Positions 10,667 through 22,796 are shown, counted from the first letter of the stretch. The stretch: DNA of 64,000 nucleotides from Umbelopsis isabellina (GCA_016758905.1 JAEPQZ010000013.1:124001-188000); one strand, 5' to 3'. The notes: a model not told the origin generated them from the letters alone. Program-made: numbers and translations.

Positions 10667-13600
10667 ATGGACGATCGCAAAAGGCGATTGGGAGCAGACG
10701 AAAGTGGATCTGGCACATTGCCGAGACCACCCCTCAAGAAGAGGTTCACTGGTGGTGGAGGAGGGACTTCATTCTCTACACCAACTTCACCTGTGAAAGC
10801 AGAGCCAGTACAATTGACTGTAGACACAACGATCGTCAACGTAAGGCAACACTGCAACTCATGAGTGTAGTACAATCTTTCTTTTTCTGAACGCGAATAT
10901 GTTTCTTTTAGCCTGAGAGGGAATCAAAAGCTTCCTTAATTCGAAGCATGAAGGAGGCTAAGGTATGGTATTGCTCAAAGAAAGCACTGCTTCATTCAAC
11001 TTTGCCATTAACTAGAACTGTACTGTAGGAAAAAGCGCACATTTGTGAGGATCGCATTGAAAATTTGGAAAACAAAAGCAGAAAACTTGGCTATTCATTC
11101 TTTACCATTGATGTACTGTGGAAGCTGGTACGTCGAAAAGCATTTCATTGGATATACTGATATATGGATTAGACCAACTCAGTATATTGCTGTTTTAGAC
11201 ACATGAGGACCTCAAGCTTATGGACCTTGTAGCGCAGTCGTTGATGAGGGATGACGCATTAGGTAAGTTCCATTCTCTGCGTTTTACAGGTTTTGCATAT
11301 ATCAATTTCGGTACTGACTCTGAGATAAAGATACCAGCAAGCTACTCTCTATATCTGAAAGTGCTGCGGAAAAAGATGGTCTTGCCAACGATTTGCAACA
11401 AAGACAACATGATACGATATCTTTGGCTCAAAAGGTTATGAGTGCGGTGCAGTCATCTCTAATATCCGACGACCAATTCAGACAGACTGTGGCCAGTGAA
11501 TCAGGTACATGCAATTCACTTGATTTGTTTATAAATCCATTCCTTACTGATGCTTCTCAAAAGATGCTGGACGTCGCAAGCAGATTATAGATGGCAAGGC
11601 ACATAATGAAGCGGCAGAATTAAATGGGTTAGCCAACCGATTGATTAAATTCGTGCGAGACTTGGAAGAGCGTGTTGATACATTGTCAAACCAGCGAGAT
11701 AATTTTAAATCGTTGCTTGCCAAATCTCTGGAGCAGATCGAAGCCGCAGAGTCTGAAGCAGATTCCACAGCTTCCGAATTGCACGCATCTGAAAAACGTT
11801 TAGACCGCTCTCGAAGTATGCACGTTCAATCTTTGAGTGCTGGCGGTCTTGGTGGTCCATTAGATAGTGCAACAGAAGGCAAGAAAGAAGATGTGTCACA
11901 TAGTAGCGCAGCTACCACTCCTACCAATACCAATGAGCCTGCTATCATCCGTCCAGATACTGTTGAGGTATCTGACAAAACCATCGACCAGGCTATTATG
12001 GAGCAAATCACCGAGAACCAAATGTTGGTGTCATTCCGACAAAAAGAATTGGATACGCTTAATGCAGAACGACAGCAGTTGCGCCAGGAATTTGATCAGT
12101 TATCGGCGCGGGTCGCCAACATTCCTCATGATAGCCTGGTCGACACTGCATATTACAAAAATTTGCAATCATCATACGAGTTTTACCAGGACAAATGTGA
12201 CGCTTTAGAACAGCGTATGACGCACCTCAGCCGAGAGTGTGATATCTATCGCTCAGACATTCGAGCTCTCGAAGACCAAGTACGCCAAAGCAACATGGCC
12301 AGTACGGCTGCCATGGAAAGCGAAATTCGGCGGTTAGATGGTGATTTGGCTCGTATTAAAAAGACCAGAGATCACTCGCAAGCTTTATTAGATCAAATGC
12401 AATCTCGAGAAGAGAGCGCAACTGCATTATTTAATGACCAACTTAAGCTTGTAGAGACTCGCAAGGTAAAGGGGACAAAAGTTCAATTGCGGATGTGAAA
12501 ATTTGACTCAGGCTAACCTCCTTTACACTTTTGCTGCAGGCAAATATTGCTGAGGTGGAAGCCGATATAAAGAAACTCAAGGAAAGTAAATTTACGACCA
12601 TCAAAGAGCTTTTTGAAATTATGGGTGTATCCGATCATGAAGCGCAAGCTATTCAGCAGGCACAAAAGAATGTTAAGTAAGCGCCGCTCTTACCGTTAAT
12701 AATTGAATCAAATCTTGGTATTGACCTCTTTATCAACAGACAAGCCGAACAACAATTGCAGGATGTGAAGGATAAACTTGCTGCCTCTGAATATGCTCAA
12801 AGCACTGCCATTGATACTAAAACTCTTGAAGATGCCGAGTATAAAGCACGTCACGAGGCTGATGCTCTTAAACATCAACTAGACACATGGGCAAAAGAGT
12901 ATGCTGGTGATAATGGGCGCCCAAATGCTAAGGCGCTTGTGGAGAAGCTCAATCAGCAAAATCTTGAGCTTCAAAAATTGAAATTGACAATTGAAGTTCT
13001 TGAGCCTGTAAGTACATTCTGAACAATGTACTTTGATGTTCTACATCGTTTGTTAACGCTTCCCAATATAGAGCGAGGCTACTATCTTAGCTCAAATTGA
13101 TGCGGATGGTTTAGCACACGATAAGCTACAGGAGCAGAATAATCACGAAGTTTTCAAGTTTATAGTACATAATGACACCATTGCAAAATTGCGGGCCGAG
13201 GTATGCGCACTACCAGTATTCTTTGATAGCTTATAGAAACAAATGGCTGATCCAAAATTGAACAATAGATTGCAAAATATGCACAAACATTTTCACGTCT
13301 AAAATCACAAAAGGAGGCGGAAGCCAATCGGATGTATGGGTTCAAAAAGACGAATGAACAGCAATCAGAGCACATCAAGCAACTGCATGACCGAGAGCAA
13401 AACGTTCTGTCTCAAGCGGTTAGTTTAAAACAAATAATGCTTAGAATTTTTTATCTACTTACTGATAACTATGTAATGTGACATCCAGACTGCTAAAGCC
13501 CAAGAGTTGACCAGCAAGAAAAACGAAATTGAGCGTATTCGATTGCAAATCGAAAGTGGTAATAACAACGCTAAGGAGCTAAAGAATAAGCTGTCTGATC

Positions 13601-14093
13601 AGGAGATGCAGGCCAATGAGGTAACTTACCCCTACTTCTTGAGCGTTTTCAACTTTTTAACTGAAATCTAACCGTATTGTTTAGCTGCAAAAAATACTAT
13701 ATCAAAAGGACAAACAATTAGAGCGAACGACCCGCGAAAAAGAGCAGTTCGAGCAGGAGCATGATCGAATGAAGCGGAAGATAGAATCCATGTCGCAATC
13801 TGATAACCCAGCAGAAGAAGAGCTTCGACAAGAGTGTGAAGAACTTCGGGTAAATAGCAACTAGATGGCCCGTTTCAAGTTTAAGCAGAACTAATTTTTT
13901 AACTGGTTTTCATTCGTAGGCATTGCTTAAATGTAGCGCTTGCCACCTTAGATTTCGATCACATCTTTTACTACGATGTATGCACACATTCTGTAAAGAA
14001 TGCATCGATATTCGCATTGGAACACGCCAACGCCGATGTCCAAGTTGTGGTGAATCATTTGGAGTATCGGATGTTCGCCAATTTTACTTTTAG
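10667..14093 (+). CDS. BRE1: E3 ubiquitin ligase Bre1 (histone H2B ubiquitination)
   Basis: Thirteen exons with consistent phase give about 872 residues. The N-terminus is MDDRKRRLGADESGSGTLPR, followed by a glycine stretch. Nearly all the rest is coiled coil (DLEERVDTLSNQRDNFKSLL, LQKLKLTIEVLEP, KKNEIERIRLQIESG). The last exon (13920-14093) encodes a C-terminal C3HC4 RING: KCSACHLRF, CMHTFCKECIDIR, RRCPSCGESFG, ending VRQFYF. This long coiled coil with one terminal RING is the Bre1/RNF20-RNF40 architecture. With Rad6, Bre1 monoubiquitinates H2B in transcribed chromatin, which promotes H3K4 and H3K79 methylation. Exons 5 and 6 are joined through phase-1 sites at 11331 and 11564, which are short-range and could be alternatively spliced. 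The gene ends 46 bp from the 3' end of the aldo-keto reductase. Confidence 0.93.
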
Positions 14094-14139
14094 ATAACTT
14101 AATTATTGTAATCAAATATCAATTCAGCAAAAAACTACT

Positions 14140-15417
14140 TTATGGGACTACTGTAGGATCCCAACCTGAAAACAAGTTTGTCAGCTATGCATCTTCTAAG
14201 CAAACTTTCATCTCCAATTCTTACCTGTTAGCAAGTACTCGTCCTTCTCATCCAGTGCCTGCATATCACTGTGCGAGAGGTCAAAATCAAAGACATCTAG
14301 GTTGCTAGTGATACGTTCAGGGGTGACACTTTTGGGTAATACAATGTAGCCGTGTTGCAATGACCAACGGATCAGAACTTGTGCTGGACTCTTCTGATAC
14401 TTTGAGGCAATCTTGACCAACACTGGATCATTCAGTTTACGACCTTTAGTAAGAGGCGAATAAGCCTCTATTTCGATACTTTGATCCTTGCAGAACTCCA
14501 CTAGCTCTGTACGAGTGTTCCAAGGGTGAATTTCAAGTTGATTCACTACAGGTCTAATGTTCGGGTTCGAGCCCAACAACTCCTTACTGTAGGGAAAGGA
14601 TTAGCGTCAATCAATAGTATCTTGCTACAACTTTTGACAACTTACAGGTGATTAATGCCATAGTTCGAAACGCCTGAAATTGCCTTTGTTATTATAAAGT
14701 TTTTTCAAGTTGCTTATATTCAGCGACCGACCGGTATTACCTATGCTTTTAACTTTATCCTTCGTAACCAAGTGTTGCAGAGCATCCCAGCTTTCTTTGC
14801 GAAGTTTAGGTCCGGGGTTTGGTGAATGGATTAGATATAAATCAATGTACTCCAATCCGAGCTTTTGCAGAGAGACTTCGCAAGCTTGAATTGCAGAATC
14901 ATATCCTTGGTCTTATACAAGTAAATGAATTATTACCAATGAATACGTGATGGCCCTTTATGAAAGATGAAACTGACCTGCATCCTGCAAGTAATTTTTA
15001 CCTTAGTTTCACATGTCGAATAAAAGTGAATAAAAGTAATAATTGCTTACCCATAGCTTAGTGGTAACGAAAATCTCATGCCTAGGAATACCACTATGAT
15101 CTAATTTTAGTCGAGACTTTGTCGGATCATATAATTTGAAATACAATCACCTTTTGGCAATAGCAGCTCCTACATCAGCTTCGTTTCCATAGATATGAGC
15201 TGTGTCTATATGACGATAGCCCAACTGAATTGAACGAACATTAAATAAAAGACCAGAGGTATTTTCCTTATATATAATGAGTATAAACCTTTAGAGCAGT
15301 CTCTACTGCGCTTTCGGTGGACTCTCCTGGTGCCGCTCTATAGACTCCTAAACCAATGGCAGGAATTTCTCGACCATTGTTCAAGCTGACAACAGAGTTT
15401 AAAGTGAGATTGATCAT
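14140..15417 (-). CDS. aldo-keto reductase (AKR superfamily)
   Basis: Eight exons, from 15417-15289 through 15224-15151, 15093-15051, 14984-14978, 14911-14741, 14673-14646, 14586-14225 and 14165-14140, give 279 residues. Motifs: REIPAIGLGVYRAAPGESTE, YRHIDTAHIYGNEADVG (catalytic Asp and Tyr), FVTTKLW (catalytic Lys), YLIHSPNPGP (catalytic His), VVNQLEIHPWN, and IVLPKSVTPERITSNLDVFD for NADPH binding. It is an NADPH-dependent carbonyl reductase of the GCY1/2,5-diketogluconate reductase type; the substrate cannot be told. One exon is only 7 nt (GATGCAG) and restores the family motif KLWDADQGYD. The chosen start matches the usual AKR N-terminus. The frame stays open upstream to an ATG at 15627, which would add 70 residues rich in basic and aromatic residues. 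Confidence 0.92.
14978..14984 (-). other. 7-nt microexon of the aldo-keto reductase
   Basis: GATGCAG is flanked by an upstream AG and a downstream GT. With the phase-0 exon ending KLW and the next exon starting at 14911, it yields KLWDADQGYD, which matches the invariant region of the family. Skipping it would shift the frame. Confidence 0.8.
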
Positions 15418-15855
15418 GACGCGTGAGATGGTTGAAAAACGTTGCAATGTCAGATTGGAAATAGACACGCGGTCAAAAAATAATTCACTGGTGTGGGAAC
15501 TGTCAAGTGATTTTTGTAGAAATTTTAGTGTCTTGGATGGGGATTCTTCGCTTGCGTTCAGAGAAAATACGAAAGCATGATAGTCGCGTTTGAATATGAA
15601 AGAAACAGCCAACTTCGTCCTGAACATGAAAAATGAGTATTACTTCCATAAACTGTTCAGAACGGTTCATATACGAGCAGTAAATCATGCCTTATGCAAA
15701 ATAAAGCTGTTTATGTACATGTATTATTAAGCGTTCGTTTACTACTGAAACACAATATTGTGACATCTAGAGTGCCATTTCTTATCCTGGTTTAATTGAA
15801 GCTCTTCTCCAAGATCATGTGCAAATAGGAATGTATTATATATGGCGATAGCGGG
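15418..15855. other. intergenic, AKR 5' side to SEN2 3' end
   Basis: This contains the promoter of the aldo-keto reductase and the SEN2 3' end, both on the minus strand. Positions 15418-15627 are an open in-frame extension of the reductase and may be 5' leader or an N-terminal extension. Nothing else is recognised. Confidence 0.4.
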
Positions 15856-17302
15856 TTAATTTCTGGTCTTTTCTGGAAGCCAACGCTTCATTGTTACTTC
15901 TGATATCGAAAACTGTGACAAGCATTTTGGAGTTGACAGCGACCTTGCATCGATATCTGGTATATTAATATAGCATAGCAATAGCGTCTTCTCGTGCATT
16001 TGATGAGTAATAAGTTATCTTACAAAAATCTCAGTTACATCCGATAGTGACATTTACCTTGTTGGCTTGAGAACATATCCGATTTGTTCCCAAAATCGAC
16101 TTCCATGAAAGGCGTTTTTCATAGTCACAGCTGCTCTCAAGATATGAAGGTATAATAATCACGGCATATCTAGTATGTTTGGGTAAGATATAAAATGAAA
16201 GTTGTTAGTGAAAAGGAAATAACCGACTTACTCTCCATGTGTAAAAGCTGGGCCACGTTGATATAGAACTATGCCAATACGTTAAGACATGGTGTTGCTG
16301 ACGAGACAACCAAAAGATATGCTTACTCCAATTAACCCCAAATTTAAGACCTTCTTTTACCACCCAGCCTTTGCTTCGATAAAAATGATATGTTACATAA
16401 TTTAAAATGAAGTTGTTGTCTGGGCGTACATATCGCGCGAACATCATGTTTGAACTGTCCTGTCCAGTCGTAATTTCAGATAGTAATTCTCGAACATTAT
16501 CGTTCTTTCTGGTACCATCGAGGCAAAATAACCTCCAACATTGCAATAATGGTATTGAATGCTTGATATAGCGGTTTAGCTGCATGTAGCTCAATATCCG
16601 TTGACTTCAAGAAAACTTACCCCATCTTTCTCTAACAACTGAAGGCAACCCAAACCGTATGCAAGGAAAAACGCTTCAACCAGTGATAGCTCTAGATGTT
16701 CCTTGTAGTGCTTTTCTGATAATGCTGGTACTTCCGCTACTTGGCTGTTTGTATTAGTTACATTCATTATGCTGTCATCCACAGCTCGGATAGCAGGGAC
16801 AAGTGCCATTACAGCAGCCGAAGAACTGCTGTCTTGTTTTGACAGTTTTTCGGCCTTTCTTTGCTTCCTTCTAGCAGAGGTTATATTCTCAAGAAAATCC
16901 ATTGATGCTATAGTTGCTGGTCAATGACGCGTAGTAATTATGTTCGCTAGATAATACAAGGCACAAACCATGGTTTTCAAGCTGAGACCGCTGTGCCCAA
17001 GTTGGCTCGCTTCTTGAGAGGTTTCCTTTTCCAAAAAACCCTTTACAAAATATCTCTTGTATATACTTCTCATCACTTATCCGTACAGAACTGCTCTCTT
17101 CAACATATTGCCCTGTGATCTGCGGAGCAGAGTCTGCATTGTATCCCAATAACCAACTAATGGCGTTTATAAGGAATCCTGACCAGCTATTTGGTTCTCT
17201 AGCCAACGTTATCGGCAAGGATCTATCATGCTTTCTTTCAAGTGCCTTTTTTGCTCTTTTCTTCCTTGGGCCATTGCTCGCCATTAACACATTGCCTGGC
17301 AA
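15856..17302 (-). CDS. SEN2: tRNA-splicing endonuclease catalytic subunit Sen2
   Basis: Six exons (17302-16969, 16907-16621, 16579-16327, 16268-16232, 16169-16058, 15987-15856) give 384 residues. The N-terminus is basic (RKKRAKKALERKH). The middle has the charged run ARRKQRKAEKLSKQD and a conserved helix HLELSLVEAFFLAYGLGCL. The C-terminal nuclease domain reads YHFYRSKGWVVKEGLKFGVN, LYQRGPAFTHGEYAVIIIP and TLLLCYINIPD, ending MKRWLPEKTRN. The Tyr, His and Lys of this domain fit the tRNA endonuclease triad. Sen2 cuts the 5' exon-intron junction of pre-tRNAs. The penultimate intron was placed so that SQANK joins TLLLCY, matching the family; it ends at an AAG acceptor at 15988. The smallest intron (16580-16620) is 41 nt. 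The start could also be the in-frame ATG at 17284. Confidence 0.93.
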
Positions 17303-17413
17303 ACCCTTTCCTTCCTGGCGACAAGCTTATTTGAAAGTCCTCCAGTAAGCAGTCCAATTTTTTCATTGCACCTTTTTTTGCTTCTTCCTCGAACCACTTG
17401 GACCCATAGCCAG
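17303..17413. promoter_or_regulatory. short bidirectional promoter SEN2/DPH2
   Basis: Only about 111 bp separates the divergent start codons of SEN2 and DPH2, so the two genes must share promoter sequence. A pyrimidine-rich stretch lies at 17359-17390 just before the DPH2 start. An in-frame ATG for DPH2 at 17366 would shorten the gap further. No specific binding site could be assigned. Confidence 0.5.
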
Positions 17414-19478
17414 ATGTCCACCCTGAATGGTCCTTCCACCTTTGCCGACGATGGTCGATCAACCATTGAGCGAACAATAGAAGTTCCAAAGATAAAAGCG
17501 AACGACTTGGAAAGTTTCTACGAAATTGAAAGAACTTGTCAACGGATCGAGGAAGGTGGCTTCCAGCGCATCGCACTACAGTTTTCCGATGAACTACTGG
17601 CAGACTCTGCAGCAGTTTCCAGCAAGCTTCATGAAAAAACAGGAAAAAGCACATTCATTCTTGCTGATACATCATATGGTAGCTGCTGTGTTGACGAAGT
17701 TGCGGCGGAGCATATTGACGCAGATTTCATTGTTCACTACGGTCGTTCTTGCTTAAGCCCGTATGTGGTAAATTACTTCACTCAGTAGTCACTTGTAATA
17801 TGCACTAAATTACACTCTTCAGGACTTCTCGCCTCCCAGTTCTCTATGTGTTTGGACGGCAGCCAATTGATGTCGGAAAATGCGTCACAGAGGTTGACAA
17901 TTTGATTGAAGACAAAGCAGCGCCAATCATAGTCATGTACGATGTTGTCTATGCTCATGCTTCTGGTAAGAACATCTCAAGCTCAGCCCAGCCCATCCAA
18001 TTTCTTTTCTTAATATTTGCTTTAGATGCTATGAATCACCAGCTTGGTGAAATCTTCTCAAAAATAATCCCAACGCATATTACTAATGAGTCCAACACAA
18101 GCTCGTCTTCAAATCGGACATGCTCGACGAAGTCAGCAGCTATTGAAGCAGGGAATTGCAAAAGCGAAACAGAAGGAAATTGCTGTAGTTCGAACGGCTG
18201 TTGTCAGCAATCCCAACCGGCAGCTTTGAATACACTGCCACCTGAGCATGCTCAAGGCGGACGATCGTACAACCTTCCTGACGACATCAGATTAGAAGAT
18301 TGCACCATACTATATATTGGCATAGAAAGTGTGACTCTGACGAATATCATGATGGTTCACAACAAATGCCCTGTCATCACATTCAATCCTGAGGAAGGAC
18401 TAGCTCACAGAGAGTCTGTGCAGGTCAATCGACTTTTGATGAAGAGATATTTCCTAGTTCAGAAAGCGAAAGATGCTGATGTAATTGGCATTGTGGTTGG
18501 TACTCTAGGTGTTGGTGAGTTGATTATGAAAAAGTTGTAATGTAAATCACCATTATACTTACCCAATTTACTTTTATAGCGTCGTATATGACAATCATTG
18601 ACCACTTGAAGAAACTCATATCTGCGGCCGGAAAGAAGTCCTATACCTTTGTCATGGGTAAATTGAATGTTGCAAAAATGGCTAACTTCATGGAAATAGA
18701 CTGTTATGTCTTGGTAGCATGCCCAGAAAATAGTTTGATTGACTCAAAGGTAAGCACGTACGGAAGCAATAATTGAACGAGACTAGTATCTAATGAGAAT
18801 ACCCTGGATATAGGAATTTTATCGGCCTATCGTTACACCATTCGAACTCGAGATAGCCCTTTCAAGGTAAAATATAGCTGTTATATATTTATGTCAAAGT
18901 CTAGTTTTAACACAGTATAAACAACGTAGTCAAAAGGAGTGGACAGGGGATTACATTACTGATTTTCAAAAACTACTACCCGGCCTTCGAGACGATGGCT
19001 TCACATACGACGACGCGGAGGTACGTTATTTGTCACTGATTTCATGTATACAACTCATATTTATGTAAATCTGTTCTAGGAACACGAACAACTGTCAAGT
19101 GATGAGGAGCCTCACTTTTCATTGATAACTGGAGAATATAAGAGGGAGAGAATCTATAGCTCCAAGAAAGCGGACAGTATGTGTTGTTTGTTTTATTTGG
19201 CCCCATGCGTTCGTCAAGCAATTAATATCAACCCAATTGGGAAACTACGTTTAGGCACATCCTTATTGTCTGGAATAACAGATCTGACGTTACGTAACAA
19301 TGAGACAGCTTTATCTAGTCTCCTTGAAAGTCCTTCTGGTGCCTTTTTGAAATCCCGAACATTCCGCGGCTTAGAGCAACATGCAGGAGAGCATGAAGCA
19401 AGCGTTGTAGAAGAAGGTCGCAGTGGAATTGCTAGAGGTTACTCCACCGAAAAGGATTTCAATGCCACGCTTGACTGA
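17414..19478 (+). CDS. DPH2: diphthamide biosynthesis protein 2
   Basis: At least seven exons: 17414-17760, 17823-17965, 18026-18514, 18580-18749, 18814-18866, 18930-19020 and 19080-19478. The product is about 563 residues, or 528 if 19177-19281 is an eighth intron. Motifs: [101 protein letters not shown]-like [13 protein letters not shown], and the terminal [15 protein letters not shown]. Dph2 forms the iron-sulfur heterodimer with Dph1 that transfers a 3-amino-3-carboxypropyl group from S-adenosylmethionine to EF-2. An insert rich in Ser and Cys ([10 protein letters not shown]) lies near residue 215. The chosen ATG follows the divergent SEN2 promoter; an in-frame ATG at 17366 would add 16 hydrophobic residues. 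Confidence 0.94.
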
Positions 19479-20944
19479 TGGAAACAGCATACCATACTGT
19501 TTTTAAGATCCATGCAGCAATCATATTTAACCCTAGTTATCAATTTCATATACCAGAAAGGAGGGATGGTGCGTGATACACGGCACATAATAGATAGGTG
19601 CTTGGGGCAAAGCAACGAATCCTGTCTCTCCCACTTTAAGTACCCTGGCTGTGTATGTAAATTATCACTTGTAAAAGCTAAAAGAAAGTGCCTTACATTG
19701 GAACATATCCTATCAACTTTGCGCAGACCCCAAGTGTGTATGTACCTAGTCGTATAAGCTGATCGTACTTTGTCATCTCCTATATGTCATAGGGAGGGAT
19801 ATCTGTTGGATCGACAGGGTCCATTTGCCACGATGTTGTTCAAGGTGATACAAATCGACGAGTTTCCTCAAACAACTGAACCATCTCGTATAAAGAGCGT
19901 AGCATTGAATTATCAGTGCAATATCGTTTTGATCATGGAGCTCAGAGACGCGTGCAATACCATTTCAAACATATAATGGTATTGAATCGCCGATCTATAG
20001 TTGAGCTCTGCGTTGAAAAAACCTATTTAACCATTTGAAGCGAAAAGCTTTGCGTGTAGTTTGGACATCATAAGAAAATTCTATCGTTATACAACTGCAA
20101 TACGGGCTGCTGTACGGTCTTTGATTAAATGAATAGTGAGGCAGGGTGAATGAGTGGGGGCAAAGTCGACGGAATCAAGGGGATCCCGCACATCGTATTT
20201 GGTAGTTTTTAATACTAAGCCTCGTTTTCGCTTTACTAATGCCCATAACCTGCTAGATATGACGACGACTAGCGTGCTCACCCTTTCGTTTGGGCTCTTA
20301 GAACCATCGCGTAACCTAAGATAAGGCATAAGTGTCATATCGAATAGTACACGCCCCGTGGTGGTAGATAGTGCAGTGTTTACAATCTACTGGAACGTGC
20401 ATTAGAAATGCTTTGGCCAAATCCAGCACATTCCCGCCCTTGCCCTGCTTTTCCCCCTTTTCGACGTCCTTGCGATCGTACTGCCAAAGACATGGTCAAT
20501 AGGAGCTAGTGTTTAAGTTTACTTGGATATCAAGGTAAAAAAGATGTTGAAAAAAAAGCAATAAAGCAACTTGATGCTGACAATAGCGCGTTTCACTAAA
20601 AAAATAGACTAACCTCCAGGCCGAGTAATTTATATGTGCCTCTCTCGAACGCATGCATGACTTAACTGGAGGGCCGATATGCACTAGTTACCAATCCCTT
20701 TTGTGAGTACAAACAAAGTTTGTCTTGCGGATAGCGTTGCTTCGTTTTACCCCTTACTTAGCCATTCTCCTTGTTCTTTTGTTCTTACAAAGCTTACCTG
20801 GAACAAGGAGTTTCTATCGAACCTGAGAGGGCTCATCCCTATATCTGCAGTCTCTCTTCGTCCTATAAAAGACCATCTACTTCTGTAGACTTTTTTGAGC
20901 ATATTATTATCGCGGCCAGCTATATCTCTTTCCTTCTGACCAAT
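19479..20944. other. gene-poor region upstream of the homeodomain gene
   Basis: This region of about 1.4 kb lies between DPH2 and the homeodomain factor. Apart from one weak minus-strand gene candidate (about 20316-20658), I see no coding sequence. Runs of T and pyrimidine tracts lie at 20740-20790. A long upstream region is usual for a developmental transcription factor, so regulatory sites are likely, but none can be named by eye. Confidence 0.5.
20316..20658 (-). CDS. possible small gene of unknown function
   Basis: Two exons can be joined in phase: 20658-20614 (opening MHAFERGTYKLLGLE) and 20480-20316, with a GTTAGT donor and CAG acceptor. The product would be 69 residues. The second exon has protein-like composition (GGNVLDLAKAFLMHVPVDCK) and a cluster of Cys and His (CKHC, YHHGAC). 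The frame stops at a TAG that directly precedes a GT, so the true model could splice earlier and continue toward 20087, where another open stretch exists. I do not recognise the family. It would be transcribed away from the homeodomain gene. Chance open frame is a real alternative. Confidence 0.35.
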
Positions 20945-22288
20945 ATGATGTATGAAATGCTTCTCCCGCAATCTCACTTATCGTTTCCGAATGTGTCTTC
21001 ATCTATTGCAGCTGCAGCAGCCGCAGCCGCTGTATCCCATGGAGCGGATGATATGAATTCGTCGACGATTTACACAAACAACCTCTTCGATACATTTCAT
21101 CAGATGCCGCATGGCGATTTTAAGCCGACATTTTATAACCCCTTCGAAATAAAGCATCGACGTCGTACTTCTAGAGCACAATTCAAGGTGCTCGAGAGAA
21201 CCTTTATGGAGAACCCTAAGCCCAGTGCAGCTGTACGTCGCATTCTCGCTCAGAAACTGAATATGACACCACGGGGTGTTCAAGTCTGGTTCCAGAACCG
21301 CCGGGCTAAAGCTAAACTTCAAAAGCAACAGGATGAAAAACAAAGACTCGAAGGCTCAGTACAAAGTGACCCAAACTCACCCAACAACGGTACTGTATAC
21401 TCGTCACCTAGTACAAGCAGTCAAGCAAGCGCAAGTCCATCTGAGTTTCGCAAGAACCAACGATGTGGCGACTTCTCTGCGATCAATGCTAACGTCCAGG
21501 ATTATAAATCAATGAAATCCAAGTCGGATTCATTTAACGATAGAAACTCATTGTCACCTCCAAAGTACCATTCTCATAGCGATAACTGGTTCGCTTCTCA
21601 AGGAAATATGTTCAATACTAGCCAGTATGGAGTAATGATGAACAATGGTTTACAACAATCAGCGATGGAGCAGTCTCTTCTAGGATCGATGCGACCAGCC
21701 TCTTATGAAGCTGCTTTATTACGACGCAAGTCATGCCCTGAAGATTTAATGAGCTCAATGTATCCCACCCTTAGCTCTCCAGGACGTGACAAGTTAGAAA
21801 CCATTCCGGAAGGAGCTGTTCCTAGCGCCCATTATGTAAATAATAACATGAGTTGCTACATGAACCCAATGCAGGTAAAGTGAATTTTCAGCTAGGGCTT
21901 TCACATCGTCCACATGGTATTGACTATTTGTATCCTTTAGATGCGTATATCCCGTCGTATGTCAGAGCCATGCATCTCTAACTCTGCATCTTGCTCAACA
22001 CAAACTTCTTACTCGCCGCTTTTGTGCAGAGCCTACTCCATGGATAGCACTAGCACACTTGATCAAGAGCAAAACATTCAACCATACCCCTCCGCATCAC
22101 AGACCATGACACATTACTCTCTTCAGTCACAATTGAATGAGTTTAATCTTGGTGATAATAACATGTCATCAGACTCAAATGCAAATGAACAACATCCGTT
22201 AGAGAATACTGCTGTGGACTCAATTAATTTGCAAGTCAATTCCTTCAATCTTGTTGATACTCCTGTATCAATGAGTATGTCCATATAA
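20945..22288 (+). CDS. homeodomain transcription factor
   Basis: Two exons (20945-21874, 21941-22288) give 425 residues. A typical 60-residue homeodomain lies at about residues 73-132: RRRTSRAQFKVLERTFMENP in the first helix, then AVRRILAQKLNMTPRGVQVW and the recognition helix VWFQNRRAKAKLQKQQ. An alanine run (IAAAAAAAAVSHG) sits before it. The C-terminal 290 residues are Ser-, Asn- and Gln-rich and probably disordered, with basic RRMSEP-like and RRKSCPED motifs that look like kinase sites. There is no TALE insertion, so it is of the typical fungal Pho2/Yox1 size class; the exact orthologue is not clear. The start chosen is the first ATG of the frame; the open frame extends upstream without an ATG to about 20771. 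Confidence 0.9.
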
Positions 22289-22796
22289 TCATTTCTTCAA
22301 ATTACAAGGCAGTCCGTCATTAAGAACGCTGCCGTAGTCGCACATAATAGCCTGGAACATGTCATCATCGGTTTTTACTCTCACAAGAGCATCATGCAAA
22401 TTCACCATCTTCAAATCTTCACCTTATATTGCTTCGTAAATAGTTCTCGCACTACCTACCCAATTTTCTCATCTACATAGATTGTTTGTTAAATTTTCTT
22501 ATCATTTTATTTTTTGGCCCTAGTTATATTTGCTGTCAGAATGCAACGCATTTTGACATAGTACCTTACATATACCAGACAGACACCCTCCAATTATCTT
22601 TCATATAAATGTTGCTCTAATCTATATATAGTGTGCAAAAGTTTCAGATATATCATATGTACTGTTAAATGTTACCTCATCAATTGTGAGCTTGATGCGA
22701 ATCAACACAAAACTACATTTTCATTACATCAAAGAAATTAAGACTATACAAAACGCCAAAACTTTGTTGCTGATAACAACAATAACCAGTAAATAT
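22289..22796. other. convergent 3' intergenic region
   Basis: This is an AT-rich spacer between the 3' ends of the homeodomain gene and DIS3. It has several polyadenylation-like AT stretches (for example near 22590-22650). No gene or structured RNA is recognised. Confidence 0.4.
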
